Assembly: GCA_964572475.1 (NCBI GenBank) | Contig: CAZNEZ010000012.1 | Location: 1-45,034, forward strand | Source of the DNA: CAZNEZ01 sp964572475 | GTDB lineage: Bacteria; Bacillota; Clostridia; Lachnospirales; Lachnospiraceae | DNA: 45,034 nucleotides | Direction of reading: 5' to 3' | Shown here: positions 31,227-40,631 of the stretch, piece after piece | How the letters are laid out: each line of letters starts with the position of its first letter | How positions within the stretch are numbered: the first letter of the stretch is position 1 | Translations under genes and position numbers: made by a program | The notes under the pieces: model-generated | Database searches by the model: none | Seen by the model: the letters and a program-made list of their open reading frames with translations, nothing else | Told to the model about the DNA's origin: nothing

Positions 31227-32955
31227 AAAGATAGGTATTAAGTGGAAGATATTTTTTTATCTTCTAGGATTTACTGCGTGTCTTTTGGCAATATTGTGGT
31301 TCGTCCAAACTGTTTATCTTGGAGTGTTTTATAAGAAGATTAAGACATCAGAACTAGATAATGCTATGAATTATGTTGAAGCTGCATTAAAAGGAGATTC
31401 TATTTCAGATGATATTAGTGATATAGCAGCTAATTATGATATTTGTATTTTGATAGCTAGTGAACAAGGAGATACTTTATATTCTGCAGAGACGAGTGTA
31501 GATTGCTTCATACATAAATTTAGCGCTATGGAGATTAAAAAGTATTATTATCAAGCTATTGGTAATGGCGGAGAACTTGTTATATCAGATGAAAAAGAGT
31601 CAAAACCTTCTATATTGAATAATAGATTTAACAATGTACAAAAAGAGACATCTGATGATTCATCAGATATATCTAATGAGTTTCATAACAAGGTTGACGC
31701 TAATTCAACTAGTATAACAAATAATCAAACAAGTAACACAAATGATTCAACAAATAGTACAGATAGCACTAATACAGACAGTTCTAATACAGACAGTTCT
31801 AATACAGACAGTTCTAATACAGATAATTCCAATACATCTAACGCCAATGCAGATAATCCATCTAATGGTGGAAACGAAAGATTTAATGGAATGCCTAATC
31901 TTCCAGAACGAAGCAACTCTGAAAGCATGATAATGATAAAACAATTAACTCTTAATTCGGGAGAAAATGTTGCAGTATTACTTGATTCGGTAATTACGCC
32001 GGTTGATGCTACAGTTCACACGATTAGGGTACAGTTAATTTATATTTCAGCTATTTTAGTTATACTATCATTACTTATGGCATTTATAATATCTAAAAGA
32101 ATATCTAAGTCAATAGTTAAAGTTAACGCTTCAGCTAAGGAACTAGCAAAAGGTAAGTTTGATGTAAAATTTGATGGCAAAGATTATAAAGAGATTGCAG
32201 AATTATCAGACACTCTTAATCACACAGCCTCAGAGCTGGGTAAAGCTGAAGGACTTCAAAGAGAACTTATTGCAAATGTATCACATGATCTTAGAACACC
32301 ACTTACTATGATAACAGCATATTCTGAGGTTATGAGAGACTTGCCAGGTGAGAATACCCCTGAGAATGTTCAAGTAGTTATTGATGAGGCTAAAAGACTT
32401 ACATTATTAGTTAATGATTTACTTGACATTTCAAAGCTTCAGGCAGGAGTTACTACTTTAGAGATTAAAGAATACAATCTGACAGAGGCAATAAAAACGA
32501 TTATTGATAGATACGCTAAGTTAGTTGAGCAGGATGGCTATATTGTTGAATTTATTTATGATGAGCCTACGTTTGTAGAAGCAGATGAATTTAAAATATA
32601 TCAGGTTATATATAATCTGATTAATAATGCCATTAACTATACAGGAGATAATAAAACAGTAATTGTCAGGCAGATTACAAATGGAACAATAGTTAGAATC
32701 GAAGTTGTTGATAGCGGTGAAGGAATCTCAGATGACAAGATAGATTATGTATGGGAACGTTATTACAAAGGTGATAAGAGTCATAGACGTGCTGTTATGG
32801 GAACGGGACTAGGACTTTCAATAGTTAAAAATATACTAAAACAACATAATGCTAATTATGGAGTTAAGAGTCAGATTGGAAAAGGAACCACATTCTGGTT
32901 TGAACTTAAAGTAAAAGCTGATAAGCATATGGTTGAGCCATCGGATACGAAGTGA
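31216..32955 (+). CDS. Membrane sensor histidine kinase
   Basis: A 579-residue partner of the preceding regulator. It has a membrane helix near residues 11-35, a large extracellular sensor (about 36-268) containing an Asn/Thr/Asp/Ser repeat tract, a second membrane helix (about 271-293), a HAMP linker, the dimerisation/phosphoacceptor domain with His357 (NVSHDLRTPLTMITAYSEVM) and an ATPase domain with N, G1 and G2 boxes (YNLINNAINYTGD, DSGEGIS, GTGLGLSIVKNIL). The start is TTG at 31216, inside the regulator gene, preceded by AGGGGTGGG at 9 nt; no other in-frame start lies before the membrane helix. Overlap and start imply coupled translation. The signal is unknown. Confidence 0.93.
   Translation: MKHEKIGIKWKIFFYLLGFTACLLAILWFVQTVYLGVFYKKIKTSELDNAMNYVEAALKGDSISDDISDIAANYDICILIASEQGDTLYSAETSVDCFIHKFSAMEIKKYYYQAIGNGGELVISDEKESKPSILNNRFNNVQKETSDDSSDISNEFHNKVDANSTSITNNQTSNTNDSTNSTDSTNTDSSNTDSSNTDSSNTDNSNTSNANADNPSNGGNERFNGMPNLPERSNSESMIMIKQLTLNSGENVAVLLDSVITPVDATVHTIRVQLIYISAILVILSLLMAFIISKRISKSIVKVNASAKELAKGKFDVKFDGKDYKEIAELSDTLNHTASELGKAEGLQRELIANVSHDLRTPLTMITAYSEVMRDLPGENTPENVQVVIDEAKRLTLLVNDLLDISKLQAGVTTLEIKEYNLTEAIKTIIDRYAKLVEQDGYIVEFIYDEPTFVEADEFKIYQVIYNLINNAINYTGDNKTVIVRQITNGTIVRIEVVDSGEGISDDKIDYVWERYYKGDKSHRRAVMGTGLGLSIVKNILKQHNANYGVKSQIGKGTTFWFELKVKADKHMVEPSDTK
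31771..31830 (+). repeat. 15-bp tandem repeats encoding NTDSS in kinase sensor
   Basis: AATACAGACAGTTCT occurs three times in exact tandem (31771-31785, 31786-31800, 31801-31815) followed by a degenerate fourth unit (31816-31830). It encodes NTDSS repeats in the extracellular sensor region and may vary in number between strains. Confidence 0.9.
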
Positions 32956-33085
32956 TAATTTATATTAATAAAATATCATAAGAATCAGATAGACATTACT
33001 TAGTGTTCAAGTATATTTTGAATAGACAACATATAGTTATCACACAAAATCTATATCATAATAACATGCAAAGGAGATGAGACAA

Positions 33086-33892
33086 GTGGCAATTGAGGTT
33101 TTTAGTAGATATGAGAAAAAGTTTCTCATGGATTATGCAACATATGAGCGAATATGTGAAAAGCTCGATGAACATATGAACCTTGACAAATTCAACCAAA
33201 ACGGAAAGTTTTATAATATAGCTAATATATATTACGATACACCTAATGATGATCTTATCAAAGCGTCTATAGAGAAGCCAGTATATAAAGAAAAGCTAAG
33301 ACTTAGAAGCTATGGTGTCCCCGAATTGGAAGATAAAGTGTTCCTTGAGATTAAAAAAAAGTACAAGGGCAAGGTATTTAAAAGAAGAACCAAGCTTGCT
33401 CTTTGGGAGGCATACGACCTTATTGATAAGGGAATTGACCCTGGAGAGAAAGACTATATTAACAAACAGGTACTAAATGAGATTAAATATTTTTTGAGTA
33501 TTTATGATTTAGCACCCAAAGTATATCTGACATATGATAGGAAAGCTTATTTTGCTAAAGATGATATGGATTTTAGAATAACCTTTGATACTAATATCAA
33601 GACAAGAAGAGAGTCAGTAAGGCTTGAGGCTGGAAATCAAGGCGAATTGCTTATAGGCAATGATATATGGCTTATGGAGATTAAGTCTTCAATGGCTATT
33701 CCACTATGGTTTACTAAGATATTATCAGAAGAGAATCTAACACCTATTTCATTTTCAAAATATGGAACAGAGTACAAACAATCATTACAAAATAAACTTG
33801 AATTTAAAGGAGATAAAACAACATGTTTAAATCAATTTTTCAAACAACAACAACAGCATCAATATCAACCACAGATGCAATATTATGCATAG
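33086..33892 (+). CDS. VTC-domain polyphosphate polymerase-like protein
   Basis: A 268-residue cytoplasmic protein of the VTC (CYTH-like tunnel) fold, whose eukaryotic member Vtc4 makes polyphosphate from ATP. Basic and acidic residues lining the tunnel are present: SRYEKKFLMD, EKLRLRSYG, FLEIKKKYKG with VFKRRTK, TYDRKAYF and WLMEIKSSMAIPLWFTKIL. The tail is Gln-rich (FKQQQQHQYQPQMQYY). GTG 33086 is chosen because AAAGGAG precedes it by 9 nt; the ATG at 33077 touches that site directly. The last 70 nt overlap the next gene in another frame. In bacteria VTC proteins are commonly paired with DUF4956 membrane proteins, as here. Polyphosphate synthesis is a family-based inference. Confidence 0.85.
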   Translation: MAIEVFSRYEKKFLMDYATYERICEKLDEHMNLDKFNQNGKFYNIANIYYDTPNDDLIKASIEKPVYKEKLRLRSYGVPELEDKVFLEIKKKYKGKVFKRRTKLALWEAYDLIDKGIDPGEKDYINKQVLNEIKYFLSIYDLAPKVYLTYDRKAYFAKDDMDFRITFDTNIKTRRESVRLEAGNQGELLIGNDIWLMEIKSSMAIPLWFTKILSEENLTPISFSKYGTEYKQSLQNKLEFKGDKTTCLNQFFKQQQQHQYQPQMQYYA

Positions 33893-34506
33893 GAGTTGCA
33901 TTAGCACTTGGACTTATAATCAGTCTTATATATATGTTCAGTGACAAAAAGAAGTATTCCAGACATTTTGCAATTACCCTTATTATTTTACCAGCAGTAG
34001 TCAGTATTGTAATTATACTTATTGGATCAGATATAGCTAAGGCTATTTCTCTTGGCGGAGTTTTTGCTTTAGTAAGGTTTAGAAGTGTTCCAGGAGATTC
34101 AAAAGATATTGCAAGTGTATTTTTTGCTATGGCAGTAGGACTTTCAGTTGGTACTGGATATCTTACATATGCAGCACTTATAACAATTATTATTGGAGTA
34201 GTTTATTTTGTACTTGTTAAATTTGGATTCGGAAAAGACAAAGCAGAGAATAAGCAGCTTAAGATTACAATACCAGAAAACCTCAATTATCAGGGAGCAT
34301 TTGATGATTTATTTGAAGAGTATACTAATGGAGCATCATTAGATAGAGTGAAAACAACTAATCTTGGAACATTATATGAATTAACATTTTCTGTTCAGAT
34401 GAAAAAGGATATTGATGAGAAACAATTCTTGGATTCAATAAGATGCCGTAATGGTAATCTTAATATTATTCTTGCTAAGGATCATGATATTACACAGGTT
34501 CTCTAG
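33823..34506 (+). CDS. DUF4956 membrane protein
   Basis: A 227-residue membrane protein of the DUF4956 family. Three to four membrane segments lie in residues about 18-145 (AILCIGVALALGLIISLIYM; FAITLIILPAVVSIVIILIG; VFFAMAVGLSVGTGYLTYAA; LITIIIGVVYFVLVKFG). Between them is the characteristic conserved loop GGVFALVRFRSVPGDSKDIA. The C-terminal 75 residues form a soluble alpha/beta domain. The start follows AAAGGAG inside the VTC gene and the two reading frames overlap by 70 nt. The constant pairing with VTC proteins in bacteria suggests it anchors or translocates the product of the VTC enzyme; the real function is not known to me. Confidence 0.87.
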   Translation: MFKSIFQTTTTASISTTDAILCIGVALALGLIISLIYMFSDKKKYSRHFAITLIILPAVVSIVIILIGSDIAKAISLGGVFALVRFRSVPGDSKDIASVFFAMAVGLSVGTGYLTYAALITIIIGVVYFVLVKFGFGKDKAENKQLKITIPENLNYQGAFDDLFEEYTNGASLDRVKTTNLGTLYELTFSVQMKKDIDEKQFLDSIRCRNGNLNIILAKDHDITQVL

Positions 34507-34539
34507 ATAAATCTAAGAGATATATTAAATATAATTATA

Positions 34540-34607
34540 AAGGCACCTTCAAACTGATGCATCCCTTATCTAATGACAGGGGATAAATCAAACATGAGGG
34601 TGCTTTT
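34540..34607 (+). terminator. Terminator with branched hairpin after DUF4956 gene
   Basis: AAGGCACCTTCA (34540-34551) pairs with TGAGGGTGCTTT (34595-34606) using G-U pairs, followed by T residues. The 43-nt loop contains a further ATCCC/GGGAT stem (34561-34565 with 34580-34584). It fits a Rho-independent terminator with extra structure. Confidence 0.65.
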
Positions 34608-34680
34608 GCTTAATAGAAATTATATAAAAGTATAGTGATAATTAATAAGGTTATTCACAAGAGATTTTGTGAACTCACTA

Positions 34681-34709
34681 TTGATTATAATGGTTAAAAA
34701 TGATACAAT
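34681..34709 (+). promoter_or_regulatory. Promoter of the galM operon
   Basis: TTGATT (34681-34686), 17 nt, TACAAT (34704-34709), about 35 nt before galM. Confidence 0.55.
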
Positions 34710-34744
34710 TTGTAGTATCATAGAAATAAAAAAGGAGACAAAAA

Positions 34745-35803
34745 ATGGGCGTTGTTAAAGAATTTTTTGGAAAAGCTAAAGATGGCACAGATGTTGACAT
34801 GTATACTATTACTAATGGCAACGGAGTTGTAGCTAAATTTACTAATTATGGGGCAATATTAGTTTCTTTGTTTGTGCCAGATAAAGATGGTAATATGGCT
34901 GATGTAGTTTTAGGCTACGATGATTTGGAGAAGTACTTTGTGAATGGACCTAATTTTGGTTCTACTATTGGAAGACATGCTAACAGAATAGGAAAGGCTT
35001 CATTTGTTCTTAATGGACAAACTTATGAACTGGACAAGAATGATGGCAATAATAATCTTCATGGAGGATATAATGGTTATCATAAGAGAGTATGGAGTGC
35101 TAATACATATACTGAAGAACTTGGTCAGGTTATGGAATTCACATACCAAAGTTCAGATGGTGATCAGGGATTTCCGGGTAATTTGAATATTACAGTTAAG
35201 TATATTCTTACTGAAGACAATAGCATTATGATTGAATATTTTGCTACTACAGATAAGGATACAGTCGTTAATCTTACTAATCATAGTTACTTTAATCTTG
35301 CAGGCCATAATTCAGGAACTATTCTTGAACAAAAAGCATGGATTAATGCAGAACAGTTTACCATTGCTGACGAAGAGTCAATTCCTACAGGCGAATTTGC
35401 AGATGTTTCTGGAACACCTATGGATTTTAGAACACCTAAGGCTATTGGAAAAGATATTGATAGTGATTACTATCAAGTTAAATGGGGCCTTGGATTTGAT
35501 CATAACTGGGTATTAAAGACAAAAGAAGGCGAAGTTTCACTTGTTGCATCGCTTGAAGATGATAAGTCGGGAAGAAAGATGGAAGTTTACACAGATATGG
35601 CAGGTATTCAGTTCTATACAGGAAATTTCCTTGATGGAACAGAGATTGGTAAAGGTAATACGCCTTACATTAAGAGAAGCGGAGTTTGCTTTGAAACACA
35701 GTATTTCCCTAATGGAATTAATCTTAAGAATTTCCCACAGCCAGTATTAAAAGCTGGTGATGAGTATCATTTTACTACAATATATAAGTTTTTAACTAAA
35801 TAA
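34745..35803 (+). CDS. galM: Aldose 1-epimerase (mutarotase)
   Basis: A 352-residue cytoplasmic enzyme interconverting the alpha and beta anomers of galactose, glucose or related aldoses. Family motifs are complete: IGRHANRIGKASFVLNGQTY, NNLHGGYNG with the first active-site His, VNLTNHSYFNLAGH with the second, DFRTPKAIG, and the base Glu in GVCFETQYFPNGIN. The start follows AAAAAGGAG. It is the first gene of a run of six closely spaced plus-strand genes. Arabinose as a substrate is possible in view of the arabinosidases in the window, but that is speculation. Confidence 0.95.
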   Translation: MGVVKEFFGKAKDGTDVDMYTITNGNGVVAKFTNYGAILVSLFVPDKDGNMADVVLGYDDLEKYFVNGPNFGSTIGRHANRIGKASFVLNGQTYELDKNDGNNNLHGGYNGYHKRVWSANTYTEELGQVMEFTYQSSDGDQGFPGNLNITVKYILTEDNSIMIEYFATTDKDTVVNLTNHSYFNLAGHNSGTILEQKAWINAEQFTIADEESIPTGEFADVSGTPMDFRTPKAIGKDIDSDYYQVKWGLGFDHNWVLKTKEGEVSLVASLEDDKSGRKMEVYTDMAGIQFYTGNFLDGTEIGKGNTPYIKRSGVCFETQYFPNGINLKNFPQPVLKAGDEYHFTTIYKFLTK

Positions 35804-35818
35804 ATTTCGGAGAAGAAC

Positions 35819-36403
35819 ATGAAGACTAATAACTTTTTTGCAATGTTATCACGAATGAAGTACATTAATCGGTGGGGGCTGATGAGGAATACTATCACAG
35901 AGAATATTGCGGAGCATAGTCTTGATGTAAGTATTTTGGCACATGGATTAGCAATCATAAGTAACACTTATTTTGGTGGTAATATTAATGCTGAAAGAGC
36001 GGCTGTTATAGCCGCCTTTCACGATACCACTGAGATTATTACAGGAGATTTACCAACACCTATCAAATACTACGCACCAGAGATTAAAGATGCCTATAAA
36101 GCAGTTGAAAATGTTGCTGCTAATCAGCTCATTTCATCTATTCCAGAAAAGATGCAGGATTCATATAGAAGCATTTTAATCAAACAGGAGGGCGAAGAAG
36201 ATATCTGGAGGATAGTTAAGGCAGCAGATAAGTTATCTGCTCTAATCAAATGTATAGAGGAAAAGCGAATGGGTAATAAAGACTTTGAAGAAGCTCAAAA
36301 GGCTACATATGCAGCACTTGTAGATATGCATATGCCAGAAGTCGATTTCTATATAAAAGAAATAATCCCAACGTATAATTTAACTTTAGATGAGCAAGCC
36401 TAG
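35819..36403 (+). CDS. 5'-deoxynucleotidase, YfbR-like HD protein
   Basis: A 194-residue HD-domain phosphohydrolase of the YfbR type, which dephosphorylates deoxynucleoside 5'-monophosphates. It shows the metal-binding pattern: His in ITENIAEHSLDVS, His-Asp in AAFHDTTEIITGDLP, and Asp in VKAADKLSALIK. RWGLMRN near the start and the phosphate-contact loop GDLPTPIKYY are diagnostic of this family. It lies 15 nt after galM and has GGAGAA as ribosome binding site, so it is within the operon. The role is probably nucleotide pool balance or salvage. Confidence 0.92.
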   Translation: MKTNNFFAMLSRMKYINRWGLMRNTITENIAEHSLDVSILAHGLAIISNTYFGGNINAERAAVIAAFHDTTEIITGDLPTPIKYYAPEIKDAYKAVENVAANQLISSIPEKMQDSYRSILIKQEGEEDIWRIVKAADKLSALIKCIEEKRMGNKDFEEAQKATYAALVDMHMPEVDFYIKEIIPTYNLTLDEQA

Positions 36404-36447
36404 CTAATATTTGACTTTAATACTATTACATAGAAGAGGTGGCTTGC

Positions 36448-38592
36448 ATGAGTGGCAACGTATCATATGAACTGATTGATAATACACCACATGCGTGGAT
36501 GTATCTTGAACAATTGGAAGAACAGTTTTACACAAAATATGTTAATAAATCATTTGAAAAAATGTTTCATATATCATTAGCGGAGATAGAGAGGATGACA
36601 CTGGCGGAGATTCTTAATGACATGAGTCTTCAAAAAGAAGGAATAAACCAGATTTCATCAATAGTTGAAAAGACAGGTAAAACCTATAAGGAAAATCTAT
36701 ATAGTTACAAATATAATAATTATTATTATGTAAATATTTTTAGAGTACAAAAGAATACGATTTGTATTACATTTACGGATGTGAGTGATTACGCTAATAG
36801 TAAAGAGAAGATGGAATCATTGTACAAGCAGGTTGCAGCATCTGATGAGGAACTAAGATTTCAGGTTAATCTGCTGATAGGAGCAAGAGAGAAGCTTGCT
36901 CGTAATGAAGCTATGTATAAGTTGATATCAGAGGCTTCAAGCGATGGATTTGTATATAATAATTATGAGACAGGAGTTAGTGAGACTTCAGTACAATGTA
37001 AAGAGCTATTTGGATTAGATGAAATAGACAGCGATAATCAACAAATATTTAACAATCTCATATTTGAACCTGATAGAATGGCATATCTTAAATATATGTC
37101 AGAGGTTTATGAGAAAAAGAGTGATATATTTGAAGTGGAATTTCGGATTAACAATGGAAAAATATGGATTAAAAATACAGGTAAGATTAGTTATAATTTT
37201 CAGGGTGAATGTGTTGAGAAAGTTAGCTTTTTCAAGGATATAACGGAATCAAAGGAGAGACATTTGACTTTTGAGAAGATGGCATATTATGATATGGAGA
37301 CGGATATGTATAATAGACAACATTTTCTCGTAACATTAGACGAAGCACTGATGAAAGCTAAAGAGCAGTCTAATCTAGTTCAGGTTATGACTCTTGATGT
37401 TGACGATTTTAAGAAAATAAATGATAGTATTGGCTTTTTACTAGGAGATGAGCTTATCTATAGTTTTGCTAATATACTTAAGGAATATGAAACAGAATCT
37501 ATAAAATGTGGACGATTTAGCAATGATGAATTTGCTATTGCGTTATATGATGCACACAACGAGAATTCATCAGAAATATTGTATAGTCAGATAAAGAATA
37601 GATTAGACAGACCTATAGTTTTATCCAATGGGCTGGAAGTATTTCTTAATATAAGTGTTGGAATATCTAAGTTTCCTGAAGGAGGAAAGTCAGCTATTGA
37701 TCTTATAAAATCTGCAGACATTGCGATGTACTATGTTAAGGAACATGGCAAGAATGGTATGATTAATTATGAATATTCAATGATGAACAAGTTTTTGAAT
37801 AATGTTATGCTTGAGCAAAGACTTAAGATGGCGGTTGACAACAATGAATTGTTCTTATTATACCAACCTCAGTATCACTGTTATAGCAGTACGCTTAGAG
37901 GTGTTGAAGCACTTGTTAGATGGAAAGACAAAAAGAATGGAATAGTCAGCCCTTCAATATTTATTCCTATGGCTGAAAGGATGGGATACATAGTTAAAAT
38001 CGGTGAGTGGGTAATTGATGAAGCCTTAAAAACAGCGGCGGACTGGAAAAATCATTATAATTTTGATGGTATAATGTCAATTAATATTTCAGCTATTCAG
38101 TTACATGACAAGAAACTTATTGATTATATCTTAATGAAAACCAAGCAGTATGGACTAAAGCCAGGAAATATTGAACTTGAGATAACAGAAAGCGTATTTA
38201 TTGATGATAATGATGATGTAATACAAAGACTTCTTATTTTGAATGGATATGGATACAAGATATCACTTGATGATTTTGGAACAGGATATTCATCTCTTTC
38301 ATATCTTAAAGATATTCCTATAGATACATTAAAGATTGATAAATCATTTGTAGATTCAATGATAGTGGATGATGCAACGCAGATTATAACGAGTTCAGTA
38401 ATAGAAATGGTTAAAAAGTTAGGATTTGAAACAATTGCTGAAGGTGTAGAGACTAAAGAACAGTTTGAATATCTTGAAGCAGTAAAATGTGATAATATTC
38501 AGGGATTCTTACTTGGAAGACCGATGTATGACAGTAAAATAATAGAAATTTTGCAGAATAGGCAGACAGCCACTCTGCATACACAACAATAG
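36448..38592 (+). CDS. PAS-GGDEF(degenerate)-EAL cyclic-di-GMP phosphodiesterase
   Basis: A 714-residue cytoplasmic signalling protein. The first 270 residues hold two PAS-like sensor domains (YVNKSFEKMFHISLAEIERM; MYKLISEASSDGFVYNNYE). The cyclase domain follows, but its signature motif is SNDEF (358-362) instead of GGDEF, so cyclase activity is unlikely. The EAL domain is intact: GVEALVRWKD (Glu487), NISAIQLHD, LEITESVF, DDFGTGYSSLSYLKDIPIDT, IAEGVE and QGFLLGRPM. It should hydrolyse cyclic di-GMP under PAS control, with the cyclase-like domain perhaps binding GTP as a regulator. ATG 36448 is preferred over GTG 36439 because GAGGTGG lies before it. No membrane segments are seen. It lies between the nucleotidase and topB genes of the operon. 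Confidence 0.92.
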   Translation: MSGNVSYELIDNTPHAWMYLEQLEEQFYTKYVNKSFEKMFHISLAEIERMTLAEILNDMSLQKEGINQISSIVEKTGKTYKENLYSYKYNNYYYVNIFRVQKNTICITFTDVSDYANSKEKMESLYKQVAASDEELRFQVNLLIGAREKLARNEAMYKLISEASSDGFVYNNYETGVSETSVQCKELFGLDEIDSDNQQIFNNLIFEPDRMAYLKYMSEVYEKKSDIFEVEFRINNGKIWIKNTGKISYNFQGECVEKVSFFKDITESKERHLTFEKMAYYDMETDMYNRQHFLVTLDEALMKAKEQSNLVQVMTLDVDDFKKINDSIGFLLGDELIYSFANILKEYETESIKCGRFSNDEFAIALYDAHNENSSEILYSQIKNRLDRPIVLSNGLEVFLNISVGISKFPEGGKSAIDLIKSADIAMYYVKEHGKNGMINYEYSMMNKFLNNVMLEQRLKMAVDNNELFLLYQPQYHCYSSTLRGVEALVRWKDKKNGIVSPSIFIPMAERMGYIVKIGEWVIDEALKTAADWKNHYNFDGIMSINISAIQLHDKKLIDYILMKTKQYGLKPGNIELEITESVFIDDNDDVIQRLLILNGYGYKISLDDFGTGYSSLSYLKDIPIDTLKIDKSFVDSMIVDDATQIITSSVIEMVKKLGFETIAEGVETKEQFEYLEAVKCDNIQGFLLGRPMYDSKIIEILQNRQTATLHTQQ

Positions 38593-38604
38593 AAAGCTGG
38601 TAGT

Positions 38605-40611
38605 ATGGGTAAAGCACTGTTTATTGCGGAAAAGCCTAGTGTAGCCGCAGAGTTTGCCAAAGCATTAAAAGTGAATACAAGTAGAAAAGATGGGTATCTT
38701 GAATCTGAGTCATATATTGTCACGTGGTGTGTTGGACATCTGGTTACAATGAGTTATCCCGAAGTATATGATGAAAAGCTTAAGAGATGGTCACTTGAGA
38801 CTCTTCCTTTTTTACCAGAAGAATTCAAATATGAGATAATACCTAGTGTTAGCAAGCAGTTTAATATAGTTAAGGGACTGCTTAATCGTGAAGATGTAAG
38901 CACTATTTATGTATGTACGGATTCAGGACGTGAAGGAGAATACATATACAGGCTTGTTGAACAGATGGCTGGCGTTCACGATAAAGATAGAAGACGTGTA
39001 TGGATAGACTCGCAGACAGAAGAGGAAATACTAAGAGGAATTAAGGAAGCGAAGGAACTTAGTGAATACGATAACCTCTCTGAAGCAGCATATTTACGAG
39101 CAAAAGAAGATTATCTTATGGGAATTAATTTCTCAAGAGTTCTTACACTTAAATATGGCAGAAATATATCTACATATCTAAAAAAAGATAGGGCTTCCGT
39201 ATCAGTTGGAAGAGTAATGACCTGTGTTCTTGGTATGATTACAAGGAGAGAACGAGAAATAAGAGCATTTGTTAAAACACCATTTTATAGAGTAGTAGCC
39301 GAAATCAGTATTGAAGCTAATAGTTTTGATGCGGAGTGGAGAGCAGTAGAAGGCTCTAAATTCTATAATTCTCCTGCATTATATAAAGAAAATGGTTTTA
39401 AAGAGAGAGAGATAGCTCAAGGCCTTGTTGATGGATTATCAGCTACAGAACCTATGAAAGCCATGGTTGATGGTGTTGAAAAGAAAAAAGAGAATAAAAA
39501 TGCCCCACTTCTTTTTAACCTTGCTGAGCTTCAAAATGAATGTTCCAAAATGCTTAAAATTAGTCCTGATGAGACTCTTAAAATCACACAGGAATTGTAT
39601 GAGAAGAAGCTTGTTACATATCCAAGAACAGATGCAAGAGTGTTATCTACGGCAGTGTGTAAAGAGATTACAAAGAATATTAATGGCTTAAAAAACTATG
39701 CTTTTGCAAAACCATTTTCCGAAGAAATAATATCACAGGGTTCTTATAAGAATATTGCAAAAACTCGATATTGCAATGATAAACAGATTACCGACCATTA
39801 TGCAATTATTCCTACTGGGCAGGGATTTGGAGCGCTTAATTCGCTATCAGCACAGTCGTCAAAAGTTTATGATGCAATAGTTAAGAGATTTTTGAGTATT
39901 TTCTATCCAGCAGCCGTCTATCAAAAGGTTGGATTAACGGTTAAAATGACATTAGAAAATGGTCAGGAGAAATTGTTTTCTAACTTTAAGGTTTTAATAG
40001 AACCTGGATATATGAAGGTTACAGGAATACCAGCTAAAAAAGTTAAGGAAACTGAGGATTCTGAAGAAACTGATGTAAAATGTGATGATACTTTTTTAGA
40101 AAAGTTGAAAAACATTAAGAAAGGTGATACACTATCAGTCAATGAATTGGGAATTAAGGAGGGCGAAACATCACCTCCGAAGAGATACAATTCAGGTTCC
40201 TTAATTCTTGCCATGGAAAATGCAGGTCAGCTTATTGAAGATGATGAGCTTAGAGCACAGATTAAGGGTTCTGGAATTGGCACAAGTGCTACCAGAGCAG
40301 AGATACTTAAGAAGTTAGTTAATATTGACTATATTTCATTAAACAAGAAAACACAGATTATTACACCAACCCAGATGGGTGAGATGATTTTTGATGTGGT
40401 TGATTTGTCGATTAAGTCATTACTTAATCCTGATCTTACTGCCAGTTGGGAAAAAGGACTTAACTATGTCGCTGAAGGAACTATAACGGGAAGCGAATAC
40501 ATGGATAAGTTAGAGTCATTTGTAACAAGAAGAGTTTTAGGTGTAAAAAATTTGAATAATCAAAATCAGCTTAGAGGATTTTTTGATAGAACGGCTGAAT
40601 TTTATAAGTAG
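38605..40611 (+). CDS. topB: DNA topoisomerase III (type IA)
   Basis: A 668-residue type IA topoisomerase. The TOPRIM domain is at the N-terminus (LFIAEKPSVAAEFAKAL ... CTDSGREGEYIYRL). The catalytic Tyr339 is in KKLVTYPRTDARVL. GIGTSATRAEILKKLV and TPTQMGEMIFDVV complete the core, with SWEKGLNYVAEGTITG near the end. C-terminal zinc fingers are absent, as usual for TopB. The asparagine/serine-containing DSGREGE replaces DPDREGE of TopA, the usual TopB variation. The ribosome binding site is weak, 12 nt after the previous stop, suggesting coupled expression. It relaxes or decatenates single-stranded DNA regions. It is chromosomal in context, with no mobile-element genes beside it. Confidence 0.95.
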   Translation: MGKALFIAEKPSVAAEFAKALKVNTSRKDGYLESESYIVTWCVGHLVTMSYPEVYDEKLKRWSLETLPFLPEEFKYEIIPSVSKQFNIVKGLLNREDVSTIYVCTDSGREGEYIYRLVEQMAGVHDKDRRRVWIDSQTEEEILRGIKEAKELSEYDNLSEAAYLRAKEDYLMGINFSRVLTLKYGRNISTYLKKDRASVSVGRVMTCVLGMITRREREIRAFVKTPFYRVVAEISIEANSFDAEWRAVEGSKFYNSPALYKENGFKEREIAQGLVDGLSATEPMKAMVDGVEKKKENKNAPLLFNLAELQNECSKMLKISPDETLKITQELYEKKLVTYPRTDARVLSTAVCKEITKNINGLKNYAFAKPFSEEIISQGSYKNIAKTRYCNDKQITDHYAIIPTGQGFGALNSLSAQSSKVYDAIVKRFLSIFYPAAVYQKVGLTVKMTLENGQEKLFSNFKVLIEPGYMKVTGIPAKKVKETEDSEETDVKCDDTFLEKLKNIKKGDTLSVNELGIKEGETSPPKRYNSGSLILAMENAGQLIEDDELRAQIKGSGIGTSATRAEILKKLVNIDYISLNKKTQIITPTQMGEMIFDVVDLSIKSLLNPDLTASWEKGLNYVAEGTITGSEYMDKLESFVTRRVLGVKNLNNQNQLRGFFDRTAEFYK

Positions 40612-40631
40612 AAAAATCGGAGGTAAGAAGT

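Noticed and set aside
31771..31830. Possible CRISPR-like repeat array
   Set aside because: Short tandem codon repeats without spacers, in frame with the kinase gene.
40612..40631. glmS ribozyme upstream of glmS
   Set aside because: Only 20 nt separate topB and glmS, too short for the ribozyme.
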